Positions 16,439 through 25,843 are shown, counted from the first letter of the stretch. The stretch: 54,120 nt of DNA from Syntrophaceae bacterium (GCA_003141195.1 PLLC01000058.1:32475-86594); one strand, 5' to 3'. The notes: generated by a model not told the origin, from the sequence alone. A program made the numbers and translations.

Positions 16439-16565
16439 GGCCGGCGATTTTCCATGGCGATTTTCAAACCTGACGGTGGGGTGAGGAACAGGAAGGATTC
16501 TACAAAAATCATCAGGGGGTGTCCGATCGTTCCGGATTTGATTCCGGTGGGGCTGAGGATGAGAT

Positions 16566-16802
16566 TTACAATCCGTTGCGTCGCTGCCAGGCCTCCTGGA
16601 AGAGTCTCCAGATGGAGATGAATACGGCGAGTAAAAAGAGCCCCAGCATGAAGGTGGGCGACGTGCTGAAGAGCTGGTCCAGCCAGTAACCGGCATACAG
16701 AAAAAGAAAGGAGGCGATGGCGATGACGAAACCCCAGGCGCTCAGAAGAAGAATTGAAGAATACGTCGTCATCGACAGATGCAATTTCGGTGTGCTCAAC
16801 AT
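16566..16802 (-). CDS. AtpI/AtpZ-like small membrane protein
   Basis: The protein has 78 residues with two hydrophobic segments (about 15-38 and 47-66) joined by a short loop containing GYWLDQLF. This is the layout of AtpI/AtpZ-type accessory subunits of F-type ATP synthase, where the loop G-x-x-x-D is common. I chose the ATG at 16802 because AAAGGGGG lies 7 nt upstream; ATG 16808 is 1 nt from it and the TTG at 16829 precedes it. No other ATP synthase gene is in the window, so it may be an orphan. It lies 36 bp after the 91-aa membrane protein gene. Confidence 0.6.
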   Translation of the reverse strand: MLSTPKLHLSMTTYSSILLLSAWGFVIAIASFLFLYAGYWLDQLFSTSPTFMLGLFLLAVFISIWRLFQEAWQRRNGL

Positions 16803-16838
16803 GACCATGCCCCCTTTCTTTTCTTTCAAACGTTCTGA

Positions 16839-17114
16839 CTAACTGACGATCAGCTTGATCGCGTCGATGACCGGAGAGGTGAACAGGGCCACAAAAACGG
16901 TGTAGAGCGCAAAGGCGCCGACCGCCTCGCCGGTGTACATCCCCTGATACTTTTGCTTCAGGGAGATGATGATGAGTCCGCCCACGATCAGGCAGCCCAG
17001 TTGAAAATAGGGGAAGCTGGACGCCCCCGTTGCGGTAAATTCGGCAAACCCGAAGGTAGCCGTCAGCAGAACGACCCCCCCTGCCACCAGTATTGTCGAT
17101 AAGAATTTCTTCAT
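16839..17114 (-). CDS. Small membrane protein, 91 aa
   Basis: Unrecognised. The N-terminus (MKKFLSTILVAGGVVLLTA) looks like a cleavable signal peptide or a first membrane helix, followed by two more hydrophobic stretches (about 34-52 and 65-88) separated by KQKYQGMYTGEAVG. The ribosome site AGGAGGAGAGG precedes ATG 17114. It pairs with the AtpI/AtpZ-like gene downstream on the same strand, so a role in the energised membrane is possible but not shown. Confidence 0.7.
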   Translation of the reverse strand: MKKFLSTILVAGGVVLLTATFGFAEFTATGASSFPYFQLGCLIVGGLIIISLKQKYQGMYTGEAVGAFALYTVFVALFTSPVIDAIKLIVS

Positions 17115-17416
17115 GACCCTCTCCTCCTTTTTTTCATCGGATCGGATCGCTTCGGATCCGTTGCGCTTCTTAATGAAATATGCGTGCCAATTCGTTAGAG
17201 TTGCGCAACATACTTATATCCACAGAATATGATTGATGTAATAATTACAGGACCCTCTCCGGGAGGGGATGGCAGGCGGCCGGTGATGGGCTTTTGCAGG
17301 AAAAACGTTAAAACCGGTTCAACGGAACGTTCAATGCTTCGTTGCCGATTCACCGCGGCTTGCCGCAAAAATGGCAAGCGGGGCTTGCCCCGGGTTCGTA
17401 ACATGGAAACGGTGCT
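17115..17416. other. Intergenic region upstream of the small membrane genes and downstream of the liv operon
   Basis: It contains the terminator of the leftward liv operon (17367-17389) and a second short hairpin GCGGC-tt-GCCGC next to it. It also has a palindrome of CGGATC and GATCCG near 17138-17160, close to the membrane-gene ribosome site. On the minus strand a partial sigma-54-like element (TGGCACG, then TTTCA) lies near 17172-17190, but its -12 element is imperfect. No gene seen. Confidence 0.5.
17367..17389 (-). terminator. Intrinsic terminator of the liv/acyl-CoA ligase operon
   Basis: On the minus strand GGCAAGC, a 3-nt loop and GCTTGCC (17389-17373) are followed by A and five T (17371-17367). 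It begins 27 bp after the PaaK-like stop. Confidence 0.75.
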
Positions 17417-18661
17417 TCAGCGCCAGTTTCTCCCATCCAGGATGAGAGGATCGCCCTCCTTCAGGTCATCCGGCGAGATCCGCTCCATGTGGTCGATCCG
17501 GATGGTGCAGATTTCACGGAAGTCGCTGCAGAATTTCTCCTCAAAATCTTTCCCCGCCTCTCCGGCGAAACGGACGGTGAGGTGGTCCTCATGGGCGGTG
17601 CGGGCGATCAGCAGTTGAAACCGAATCCCGGGGTGTTTTTTTTGGAGCTCCTTCAACTGGCTGGGGGCGACAAAGAGCCCTCGGACCTTGACCGCGTCTC
17701 CGATGCGTCCGAAGATGCCGTCCAGGCGGTAGGAGGTCCTGCCGCAGGAACAGGGTTCCTCGATCAGTCGGGAAAGGTCGCCGGTCCCGAAACGGAAGAG
17801 GAAAAAGAGGGGATTGAAACGGGTGACAACCACATGACCCAGTGCGCCGGGGGGGACGTTTCGACCTGTCGCCGGATCGACGATCTCCACGAGGACCTCT
17901 TCGCAGAGGTGCCATCCCCTCTTTTCGGAACATTCATACGCGACGTCCCCCACCTCCGTCGCGCCGTACATCTGATACGTGTCAATTCCATATTCATTCT
18001 CGAAACGCTCCCGGAGGGAGGCCTCTAAGGGTTCGGCGGCGAAACAGGCCTTGCGCAGTGAAAAATCCTTTCGGAAAGCATACCCTTCTTCTTCCGCCTT
18101 CCGGATGATCGCCATCAGGAAGCTGGGCGTTCCGGTATAGGCCGTTACCCGGAGGTCGCGGATCAGTTGCACCTGGATCTGCGCGCCGGAGGTCCCGGAA
18201 GGGATGACCGTGGCGCCGATCCGCCTCAGTCCCCCGTGAAACGTCAGGCCGGCGGCGACGAGGTGGTGGGAAAAAGCGTTCAAAACGATATCGTGCGGCC
18301 CGAGACCGGCCGCCGTATAGGACCTCGCCCAAAGGGGATCGCTTTCTGAAAGGTGAGGTTCATAGACCGGACCGGGGGAAACGAAGATCCGGTCGATCTG
18401 CGCTTCCGGGTCAGCGAGCCCGCCGAAAGGGGGTTCCGCCTTCTGAAGATCGATGAGGGCCTCCCTTGTAATGACGGGCAGTTTTTCAAGTTCCTTCACT
18501 GAGGCAAACTGCGCCGGTTCAAGGGAAAGTCCGTCGAGGGTTTTTCGGAAGAAGGGCGACTTCCGGTAGCCCCGCTCCGCCATGAGGCGCAGGGCCTCCC
18601 CCTGACCTCTTTCCCTTTTTTCCCGGCCGATGGTCTCCTGCTCATCAAAATAACGGCTCAT
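17417..18661 (-). CDS. Phenylacetate-CoA ligase (PaaK)-like AMP-forming enzyme with atypical phosphate loop
   Basis: The protein has 414 residues. Family features: YRKSPFFRKTLDG near the N-terminus, ELEKLPVITREAL, AYTGTPSFLM, EYGIDTYQMYGATEVGDVAYEC (the A5-like motif), PCSCGRTSYRLDGIFGRIGDAVKVRG and the C-terminal small domain. PaaK enzymes activate phenylacetate or other aryl acids with ATP and CoA. Unusually, the phosphate loop, normally SSGTTGxP, is SPGPVYEP here, so ATP use is uncertain. The start at 18661 has GGAGGT 6 nt upstream; a longer form from 18712 would overlap livF. It is the last gene of the liv operon. Confidence 0.78.
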   Translation of the reverse strand: MSRYFDEQETIGREKRERGQGEALRLMAERGYRKSPFFRKTLDGLSLEPAQFASVKELEKLPVITREALIDLQKAEPPFGGLADPEAQIDRIFVSPGPVYEPHLSESDPLWARSYTAAGLGPHDIVLNAFSHHLVAAGLTFHGGLRRIGATVIPSGTSGAQIQVQLIRDLRVTAYTGTPSFLMAIIRKAEEEGYAFRKDFSLRKACFAAEPLEASLRERFENEYGIDTYQMYGATEVGDVAYECSEKRGWHLCEEVLVEIVDPATGRNVPPGALGHVVVTRFNPLFFLFRFGTGDLSRLIEEPCSCGRTSYRLDGIFGRIGDAVKVRGLFVAPSQLKELQKKHPGIRFQLLIARTAHEDHLTVRFAGEAGKDFEEKFCSDFREICTIRIDHMERISPDDLKEGDPLILDGRNWR

Positions 18662-18702
18662 GTTCGACCTCCATTCGGACTTGACGATACGGTTTGTGAA
18701 AT

Positions 18703-19503
18703 CTACAGCCACCTTTTCCGGCGGTGGTAGGATTTGACCTCAGCGTAGGATTTGACTGCGCCCGCCGCGGACATCCCGAGATAGAATTCACGGATATCCG
18801 GGTTTTCCCGCAGGGCGTCCGCCGTTCCCTCCATCACGATTTTTCCGTTCTCCATGACATATCCGTAATGGGCGATCTGAAGGGCCATCCGGGCGTTCTG
18901 TTCGACGAGGACGATGGTCGTCCCCTCCTCCTCGTTGATCCGCCGGATGATCCGGAAGATCTCCCGGACGACGAGGGGGGCGAGTCCCAGAGAAGGTTCG
19001 TCAAGAAGGAGCAGCTCCGGGTGGGCCATCAGGGCGCGTCCCATGACCAGCATCTGCAGCTCGCCGCCGCTGCAGTACCCGGCCAGACCCCGCCGTCGTT
19101 TCTCGATGGCGGGAAAGTAACGGTAGACCCTCTCCAGATCATCGCGGTAGGGTTTTCCCCACCTTGTCGCCGTCCCGACGCGGAGATTCTCTTCGATGGT
19201 CAGATATTTGAAGGGCTGCCGTCCCTCGAGGACCTGGATAATCCCATGCCGGGTGATCGTTTCCGGCGCCTGGTTCTGGATCTCGCTTTCCCGATAGAGG
19301 ATCGTCCCGTCCGTGACCCTGCCGTTTTCCGGTTTCAGGAGTCCGGAGACGGCCTTGAGGGTCGTGGTTTTCCCCGCGCCGTTGCTCCCCAGGAGAGAGA
19401 CGATGCGATTCTTCTCCACGGCGAGCGAAACACCCTTCAGCACCTGGATGACGTCGGAATAGACGACGGAAATGTTATTCAATTGCAGGAGGATTTGTTC
19501 CAT
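18703..19503 (-). CDS. livF: Branched-chain-type ABC transporter ATP-binding protein LivF
   Basis: The protein has 266 residues. Walker A GSNGAGKTTT (about 39-48), Q-loop region IIQVLEGRQPFKYLT, ABC signature CSGGELQMLVMGRALM, Walker B LLLLDEPSLGL and switch His replaced by Gln in VLVEQNARMAL, as usual for LivF. It energises the LivHM channel on the cytoplasmic side. The C-terminus is extended by about 25 basic residues after FYLGMS. It lies 12 bp after livM and 41 bp before the PaaK-like gene. Confidence 0.93.
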   Translation of the reverse strand: MEQILLQLNNISVVYSDVIQVLKGVSLAVEKNRIVSLLGSNGAGKTTTLKAVSGLLKPENGRVTDGTILYRESEIQNQAPETITRHGIIQVLEGRQPFKYLTIEENLRVGTATRWGKPYRDDLERVYRYFPAIEKRRRGLAGYCSGGELQMLVMGRALMAHPELLLLDEPSLGLAPLVVREIFRIIRRINEEEGTTIVLVEQNARMALQIAHYGYVMENGKIVMEGTADALRENPDIREFYLGMSAAGAVKSYAEVKSYHRRKRWL

Positions 19504-19515
19504 GGATCTGCTCCT

Positions 19516-20586
19516 TTAATACGAGAAAGGCCAGAGGCGGAAACCAGAGCGGATGATCCGCCACACCTCCGCAAGGCCGCGCGGTTCCAGCAGAATGAAC
19601 AGGACGATGGCCAGTCCGAAGACGAATTCCCGGAGCGGCGCCACGTTCAGACCCGACTGAGAGACGATGCCGGTATTCATCAGCAGTTCCGTCGCGAAAC
19701 GGAGCGTCTCGTTCAGGAGGGTGATGAATACGGCGCCGAAAATGGAACCGGAGATGCTTCCCAGCCCGCCGATGATGACCATGGCGATGTACTCGACGGA
19801 GAGTCCGAGATTGAAGGGTTCCGCCGTAATGCTTCCCATGTAGAAGGCCCACAGTGCGCCGGCGAATCCGGCGTAGAAGGAGCTGATGCCGAAGGAGAGG
19901 AGTTTGTAGGGAAAGATCGGAATCCCCATCCCTTCGGCGGCGCGGTCGTTGTCCCGGATGGCGATGAAGGCCCGTCCGTAACGGGTGCGCATCAGGTTGA
20001 TCGCGATCCAGACCATTCCTGCAAGGGCGATGAAAATGATGTAATAAAAACCGATGTCCCCCGCGATGGGAAGGCCCAGGAGTCGCGCCGGGGGCAGCGT
20101 GATCCCCATGGTCCCCTTCGTGAGGGATTCCCAGTGAATCAGGACGTATTCGATGATGAACTGGCCTGCGAGGGTGGCAATCGTCAGGTAGAGCCCCTTC
20201 AGGCGGCCGGAGGGAATCCCGAAGATCATCCCGATTCCGGCGGTGACAAGACCGGCCGCGGGAATGGATACGAACATCGGCATGTGGAGGGCGGTCGCGA
20301 AAATGGCCCCTGCGTAGGCCCCGACGCCGAAGAAAGCGCCGTGGCCGAGGGAGATCTGTCCGGTGAAGCCGATCAGGATGTTGAGACCGATCGCGGCGAT
20401 CGCCGCAATGCCGATCATGTTGAAGACATACATCATATAGGGACTGGCCAGCAGCGGCACGAAGGCGAACAGGATCATCAGACCAATCCCGGCCCAGAGA
20501 CGGCCGAAATCGGTCGAGAAGACCGTGAGCTCCAGGTCATAACGTTCGCGGAAATTCCCGCAGGGGTGCAGATGGATTTTTCTCAT
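19516..20586 (-). CDS. livM: Branched-chain-type ABC transporter permease LivM
   Basis: The 356-residue integral membrane protein has about nine hydrophobic helices. The family signature is NILIGFTGQISLGHGAFFGVGAYAG (positions about 70-95), and RAFIAIRDNDRAAEGMGI is the cytoplasmic EAA-like loop that contacts the ATPases. Later GGLGSISGSIFGAVFI is also typical. The N-terminal 30 residues are hydrophilic. It starts 4 bp after livH and pairs with LivH to form the translocation path. Confidence 0.93.
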   Translation of the reverse strand: MRKIHLHPCGNFRERYDLELTVFSTDFGRLWAGIGLMILFAFVPLLASPYMMYVFNMIGIAAIAAIGLNILIGFTGQISLGHGAFFGVGAYAGAIFATALHMPMFVSIPAAGLVTAGIGMIFGIPSGRLKGLYLTIATLAGQFIIEYVLIHWESLTKGTMGITLPPARLLGLPIAGDIGFYYIIFIALAGMVWIAINLMRTRYGRAFIAIRDNDRAAEGMGIPIFPYKLLSFGISSFYAGFAGALWAFYMGSITAEPFNLGLSVEYIAMVIIGGLGSISGSIFGAVFITLLNETLRFATELLMNTGIVSQSGLNVAPLREFVFGLAIVLFILLEPRGLAEVWRIIRSGFRLWPFSY

Positions 20587-20590
20587 GTCT

Positions 20591-21469
20591 TTAGACCCGT
20601 TCTATCTCCTTCAGCCCGAAGAGACCGTAAGGTTTGATCAGCAGAATCAGCACCAGGACGATGTATGGGACGACATCGCGCAGCGACGGGGAGAGGTAAC
20701 CGCCGGTGAAGGTTTCCAGAAGACCGATGATGATCCCGCCGATGATGGCGCCGCCGATGCTGTCGAGCCCTCCGAGGATGACGACGGGAAAGACCTTGAG
20801 TCCGATCGCGGAGAGGTTGTGCACATTGACCCCGTTGATGATGCCAAGCACCATGCCGCTCATCCCGGCTACAAGGGCGGCGATCGCCCATGATAAGGCG
20901 AAGACGCGCTTAACATTCACCCCGAGAGAGAGGGCGGCCCGCTGATTGTCGGCGACGGAACGCATGTAGATCCCCTGCGAGGAGAATTTGAAGAAGAGGC
21001 CAAAGAGGGTCAGAAAGAGCGTTCCGATGATGAGGGTCGCACCGTAAACGGGCGGGATCCGGATCATCCCCCAGCGGATCTCGAGAATTTTCGGCAGAAA
21101 ATCGGGATAGGTGTAAAGGTTCCCGCCCCAGATTAGCAGGATCAGCCCCTTGAACATCGCCGCCAGACCGACGGTCAGCATGATCACGAAGATGAGCGGT
21201 TCGCCGATGAGCGGCCGGAGGAAAATCCGCTCGACCAGGAGTCCGAGCACAAAACAACCCCCGAGAGCAATAATAAAGACGATTGGGATCGGAAGGTTAG
21301 CCCAGGCGGTGAGGGCGAGAAAAAAATAGGCGCCGATCGCGAGCAGCTCGCCGTGGGCGAAGTTGAGGACGCTGGATGATTTGAAGATCATCACGAACCC
21401 CATCGCCGAGAGTCCGTAGAGAAAGCCGACCGTAAGACCGCCGACCAGCAGTTGCATGAAAAAATCCAT
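20591..21469 (-). CDS. livH: Branched-chain-type ABC transporter permease LivH
   Basis: The protein has 292 residues with about eight membrane helices. The N-terminus has GGLTVGFLYGLSAMGFVMIFKSSSVLNFAHGEL, the LivH hallmark (reported here only as a motif at residues 10-43). GIYMRSVADNQRAALSLGVN is the cytoplasmic coupling loop, and VILGGLDSIGGAIIGG is near the C-terminus. It is 15 bp after the acyl-CoA ligase gene and 4 bp before livM, inside one operon. Confidence 0.93.
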   Translation of the reverse strand: MDFFMQLLVGGLTVGFLYGLSAMGFVMIFKSSSVLNFAHGELLAIGAYFFLALTAWANLPIPIVFIIALGGCFVLGLLVERIFLRPLIGEPLIFVIMLTVGLAAMFKGLILLIWGGNLYTYPDFLPKILEIRWGMIRIPPVYGATLIIGTLFLTLFGLFFKFSSQGIYMRSVADNQRAALSLGVNVKRVFALSWAIAALVAGMSGMVLGIINGVNVHNLSAIGLKVFPVVILGGLDSIGGAIIGGIIIGLLETFTGGYLSPSLRDVVPYIVLVLILLIKPYGLFGLKEIERV

Positions 21470-21484
21470 CTGTTTCCCCTTCCC

Positions 21485-23424
21485 TTATAAGGCCTGAATT
21501 ACGCGGACAAGGGTATCGATCTCCCCGGTCTGCCCGTCCCGATAGCGGATCTTCCCTTTTACGCGCACCTCTTCCTCGCCGTTGTACATCGCCTCGATCA
21601 GCCGGAGGTAGAGACCATAAACAAAACGCCGGCGGACCTTTCCCGTCCGGGTCAATTCATCTTCGTCGGCATCCAACAGTTTGTAGAGCAGGATGAATTT
21701 TCGGATCTTCATCACCTCCGGCAGTGGTTCGTTGACCTTCCGGATTTCGGACAGGATCAGCTCCTCGACGCTCCTCTGCTGCGAAAGATCGAGGTAGGTC
21801 GTATAGGGGATCATCTTTTCCTCCGCCCAGCTTCCGGTGTTTCCGAAATCGATATTGATCATGGCCGTCAGATAAGGGCGCCCCTCACCGAAAATGACCG
21901 CCTCCTGGATGAAAGGGCTGAACTTCAGGCGGGTTTCGATGAAATCCGGGGAAAAAGCCTCCCCGCTTTTGTTGCGGATGATCTCCTCCTTGCGGCCGAT
22001 GATCAGCAGGTGCCCGTCGCAATCCAGATACCCGGCGTCGCCGGTCCGGAGCCAGCCGTCGGTGAACGCCGCCTCGGTCGCCTGATAATCCTGGTCATAC
22101 CCCTGAAAGATGGAAGGACCGGAAACGAGAACCTCCTGGTCCGCTGCGATCCGGATCTGAACGCCGGGCAGGGGCTTCCCGACGGTCTCCGGCTTGACCT
22201 CATCGTCCGGCTGGATCTGGAAGATCCCCCCCGCTTCGGTCAGACCGTAACATTGCTTCAAATTCAGACCGATCGCCCGGAAGAAGGTGATCACGTCGGG
22301 GCTGATGGGATGGCCTCCCGTATAGGCGCTCCGGAAATTCGCGCAGCCGATCCGGTCGAGGAGAGGGCGGTAGACGATCAGCGCGGCCAGGCGATGAAGG
22401 GCCTTGAGAGACAAAGTCACAGGCTCCTTCCGGATCTGACGGAAGATCACCGAACGGCCCACGCGCTCGGCCGCCGCGAAGAGCCGCCGCTTGATCCAGC
22501 CGGCATCCGCCATCCGGACCCGGATCCGGGAGGCCAGATCTTCCCAGAAACGGGAGGCGGTGATGATCCGCGAGGGGCCGATCTCCCGGAAATCTTCCTG
22601 CACCGTCTCCGGCGTCTCCGGAAAGTTCATCGTCATCCCGCCGAGAAGCGCCACGCCGAGGCCCCACATCTGATCGACAATCCAGGCGGGAGGAGACATG
22701 GAAATCCAGTTCTCCCCGGGCTGGATGGTGATCGCGCGGACCCAGCTCTTCCCCATCGCCGTCAAATTACGGTGCGACAGCCTGGCCATCTTCGGCAGGC
22801 CCGTCGTGCCGGAGGTCTGGATCATCAGGGCCGTTTCCTCGGGTCTCCCCTGCTGCAATTCCGCGGGAAAGCGGTCGGGGTGCTCCTGATCCAGGACTTC
22901 CCCCATTTTGAGCAGATCCCGGAAGGAAATGAGCCACGGATCATCCCGATAGGAACCCATTCCCGTCGGATCGATGTAGATCACGTGACGGACATGGCCG
23001 AGCCTGCCGCGGACGGCAATCATCTTATCAACCTGCTCCTGATCCTGGGCGAAGACGAAAGACGCCCGGATCCGTTTCAGGGATGTGGAGAGATCATCGG
23101 CGACGGCCGATGTGAAGAGGTTCAGTGTAATTCCGCCGACAGCCTGCGTCCCTAACTCTGCAAAAAGCCATTCGGAGTGGTTGTCGGTGATGAGTCCGGC
23201 CGATGCACCTCGTCGAAAACCGAGGGCGGTCAAACCCAGACCCACATGCTTGACATACCGCAGATAATCTTCCCAATGATAAGTCTGCCAGATGCCGTAG
23301 GCCTTATCCCGGATGGCCGTCTGGGCCGCACCGAAACGCACCGCCTGCGCCGCGAGGAGCTGCGGCAACGTTCCCGCAAAGGATGTGATGTGCTCGTCAC
23401 TTTCCAAAGGAAATCCCTTCCCGT

Positions 23425-23428
<4 letters not shown>
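21485..23428 (-). CDS. Long-chain-type AMP-binding acyl-CoA synthetase
   Basis: The protein has 647 residues. Canonical phosphate loop TSGTTGLPK (about 209-217), QCYGLTEAGGIFQ (A5), the A7 motif WLRTGDAGYLDCDGHLLIIGRKEE and A8-like KNKSGEAFSPDFIE are all present, so it should form acyl-AMP and acyl-CoA. It resembles long-chain or very-long-chain synthetases that are often found inside liv-type operons of deltaproteobacteria. The real substrate could be an aryl or branched acid. Its start overlaps the livG stop by 4 bp (ATGA), which indicates coupled translation with the transporter. Confidence 0.88.
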
Positions 23429-24252
<824 letters not shown>

Positions 24253-24368
24253 CGTGCGTCTCTCCATCTTTTCGTTACAGTCCTGCCCCATTCGCCGCCG
24301 ATGTGGCCCTTCTGCTTAACTTCAAATAAGTTACTCAACGATAAAGCGCCCCTTGGGGGCGGGGGTCG

Positions 24369-25568
24369 CTATTTCCGGAGTTTAATCTTCTCTTTCCCGG
24401 GAACGTAGAAGTTGGTCAGCGGCGTATAGGAGCCGTCCTCCTTCACCTGGACCATCCGGGCCCGGAAAGAGGCGCCGTGATCCGTCGCGGTGTAGGTTAC
24501 CGCGGGGATCAGACCGCCGAAGTCCTCCTGCCGGAAGGACTCCATGGCCTGGTTGATCGTCGCACAATTGATCTCTTTTGATTTCTCGCTCGCACGGGAC
24601 ATGGCCCGCTCCATGATCATCGCCACGGCGACCCCCTCCCAGTACGAGGCGTCGAATTTCTCGACGGTCTTGTAGCGTTTCCACAGCTCCTGCATCACCT
24701 TCATGCCCGAATTGTGGTCCACGGGGAGGCCTCCCGGAAACTGGATGCGGAGTCGGTCGCGGGTCAGCCCTTGCCCCATCCGGAAGAAATCGGGGTCGGT
24801 CGACGTCCAGGTTCCGAAAAACGGCGGATCGTAACCGATCCGGTCCGCGCTCCGGAAGGCGGTAATGATCGTGGCCGGAAGCATCTGGATGAAGAGATAT
24901 TCGGCGCCGCTTTTCTGGAGGCGGAGCAGTTCCGTCGTCAGATCGACCGTCTGCGGAGGAAATTCTTCAATGGCGACGATGTTGATGTTCTGTTTCTCGG
25001 CGTATTCCCGGCTCGGTTTGTGGATGGAGCGGCCGTAGGCGTTGTTGTAGGTCAGCAGTCCCACCTTCGGCGGCTCCTTGCCCTTGTGGATGGCGAGGAT
25101 GTAGTCGAGCACGGCTTCGCAATCCAGGCGGTAGCTTCCGAAGGGAAGGTACATGTATTCGATCGGCGGCTCGAGGATCTCCCAGCTTGTTGAGTAGTTG
25201 ATTGTCGGGATCTGGTATTTCTGAATGATCGGCTTGGCGGCGAGTCCTTCCCCGGCCCCCCAAGTGGCGATCATGTCCACCTGATCCTGAACGGCGAATT
25301 TCCGGACCGCCGCGACCGCCTCCGGTACCTTGTAGGCGGTATCCGCCAGGATCATTTCGATCTTGCGTCCGGCGACGCCGCCCTTGATTTCGTTGACATA
25401 ACGGAAATAGTCCTGCTGCCCTTTGGCATGGAACTGCCCCCAGGTGGATGCCGGGCCGGTCAAGTTGATGGCGGCGCCGACCTTGATGTTATTGGACATT
25501 CCCGTTCCTGGCCAGAGCAGAACAAGGGCCAGGATGGTTAAAAGGATGACACTCTTCGCGCTTCGCAT
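24369..25568 (-). CDS. livK: Branched-chain-type ABC transporter periplasmic substrate-binding protein LivK
   Basis: The protein has 399 residues with a clear signal peptide (basic MRSAKS, hydrophobic core to about residue 24), then IKVGAAINLTGPASTWG, the start of the type 1 periplasmic binding fold. It delivers ligand to LivHM. I chose ATG 25568 because AAGGAGG lies 6 nt upstream. The frame extends upstream to a GTG at 25661, but that part runs through the two leader hairpins and lacks a signal peptide. Ligand is not evident from sequence; the leader suggests a link to phenylalanine or aryl acids. It is the first structural gene of the operon. Confidence 0.92.
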   Translation of the reverse strand: MRSAKSVILLTILALVLLWPGTGMSNNIKVGAAINLTGPASTWGQFHAKGQQDYFRYVNEIKGGVAGRKIEMILADTAYKVPEAVAAVRKFAVQDQVDMIATWGAGEGLAAKPIIQKYQIPTINYSTSWEILEPPIEYMYLPFGSYRLDCEAVLDYILAIHKGKEPPKVGLLTYNNAYGRSIHKPSREYAEKQNINIVAIEEFPPQTVDLTTELLRLQKSGAEYLFIQMLPATIITAFRSADRIGYDPPFFGTWTSTDPDFFRMGQGLTRDRLRIQFPGGLPVDHNSGMKVMQELWKRYKTVEKFDASYWEGVAVAMIMERAMSRASEKSKEINCATINQAMESFRQEDFGGLIPAVTYTATDHGASFRARMVQVKEDGSYTPLTNFYVPGKEKIKLRK

Positions 25569-25591
25569 ATTCCCCTCCTTATTATAAAACC

Positions 25592-25619
25592 AAAAAAGCC
25601 GTGAATAGATCCACGGCTT
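25592..25619 (-). terminator. Distal leader terminator of the liv operon
   Basis: On the minus strand AAGCCGTG, an 8-nt loop and CACGGCTT (25619-25596) run into six T (25597-25592). This perfect 8-bp terminator lies only 24 bp before the livK start, inside the leader, so it must be read through or prevented from forming for expression. Confidence 0.8.
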
Positions 25620-25628
25620 GCTGCAAAC

Positions 25629-25663
25629 AAAAAACCGTGGGCGACGATCAGGTCTGTCCACGG
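25629..25663 (-). terminator. Attenuator terminator hairpin (3:4) in the liv leader
   Basis: CCGTGG (25663-25658) pairs with CCACGG (25640-25635) across a 17-nt loop, followed by six T (25634-25629). Its 5' side overlaps a segment (25659-25647) that can instead pair with the 3' end of the leader ORF (25709-25696) through a core of GGTCTG with CAGACC. The two structures are mutually exclusive, as in amino-acid attenuators. Confidence 0.7.
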
Positions 25664-25682
25664 CGTATGACCCATGAAAGGG

Positions 25683-25775
25683 TTACAAACGCGGCGGGCA
25701 GACCCCGATAAAGAAGCCAAAAAAGCCGGTAAAGCCGCCCCGCCGAAAATCTCTCAATCCCATTACACCGAACAT
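25683..25775 (-). CDS. Phe-rich leader peptide (30 aa) of the liv operon
   Basis: ATG 25775 is preceded by AAGGAG with an 8-nt spacer. The 30-codon frame ends with TAA at 25685-25683. Seven of 30 residues are Phe (2, 10, 15, 18, 19, 21, 22), and the cluster FTGFFGFF occupies codons 15-22. Upstream of the cluster, codons 11-13 contain CGGCGGG (25745-25739), which can pair with CCCGCCG (25698-25692) at codons 26-28 (the 1:2 hairpin). A ribosome paused at the Phe codons would block this pairing and free the downstream half to form the antiterminator. The position, codon bias and pairing fit a phenylalanine attenuator; translation is not demonstrated. Confidence 0.7.
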   Translation of the reverse strand: MFGVMGLRDFRRGGFTGFFGFFIGVCPPRL

Positions 25776-25797
25776 CGCCTACTCTCCTTGACGCAGG

Positions 25798-25827
25798 TCT
25801 ATAAAACAGGAGAAGCGCCATTGTCAA
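25798..25827 (-). promoter_or_regulatory. Promoter of the liv operon leader
   Basis: On the minus strand consensus TTGACA (25827-25822), an 18-bp spacer and TATAGA (25803-25798) precede the leader ORF by 22 bp; TTATAG with a 17-bp spacer is an alternative -10. It lies between the response-regulator stop and the leader. Confidence 0.75.
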
Positions 25828-25843
25828 GGGAAAATTGATTCGA

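Noticed and set aside
17172-17190. Sigma-54-like element (TGGCACG, then TTTCA) upstream of the 91-aa membrane gene
   Set aside because: The -12 GC dinucleotide needed for sigma-54 is not present, so the match is only partial even though a sigma-54 activator is encoded nearby.
18724-20637. Long open frame (over 600 codons) on the plus strand opposite livF and livM
   Set aside because: It is antisense to two clearly identified transporter genes. Its translation is rich in Asp, Gly, Arg and Glu with no domain, as typical for opposite-strand frames in GC-rich DNA.
25569-25661. Longer livK starting at GTG 25661
   Set aside because: The extra 31 residues are encoded by the two terminator hairpins and their T-runs, lack a signal peptide, and bypass the strong AAGGAGG site before ATG 25568.
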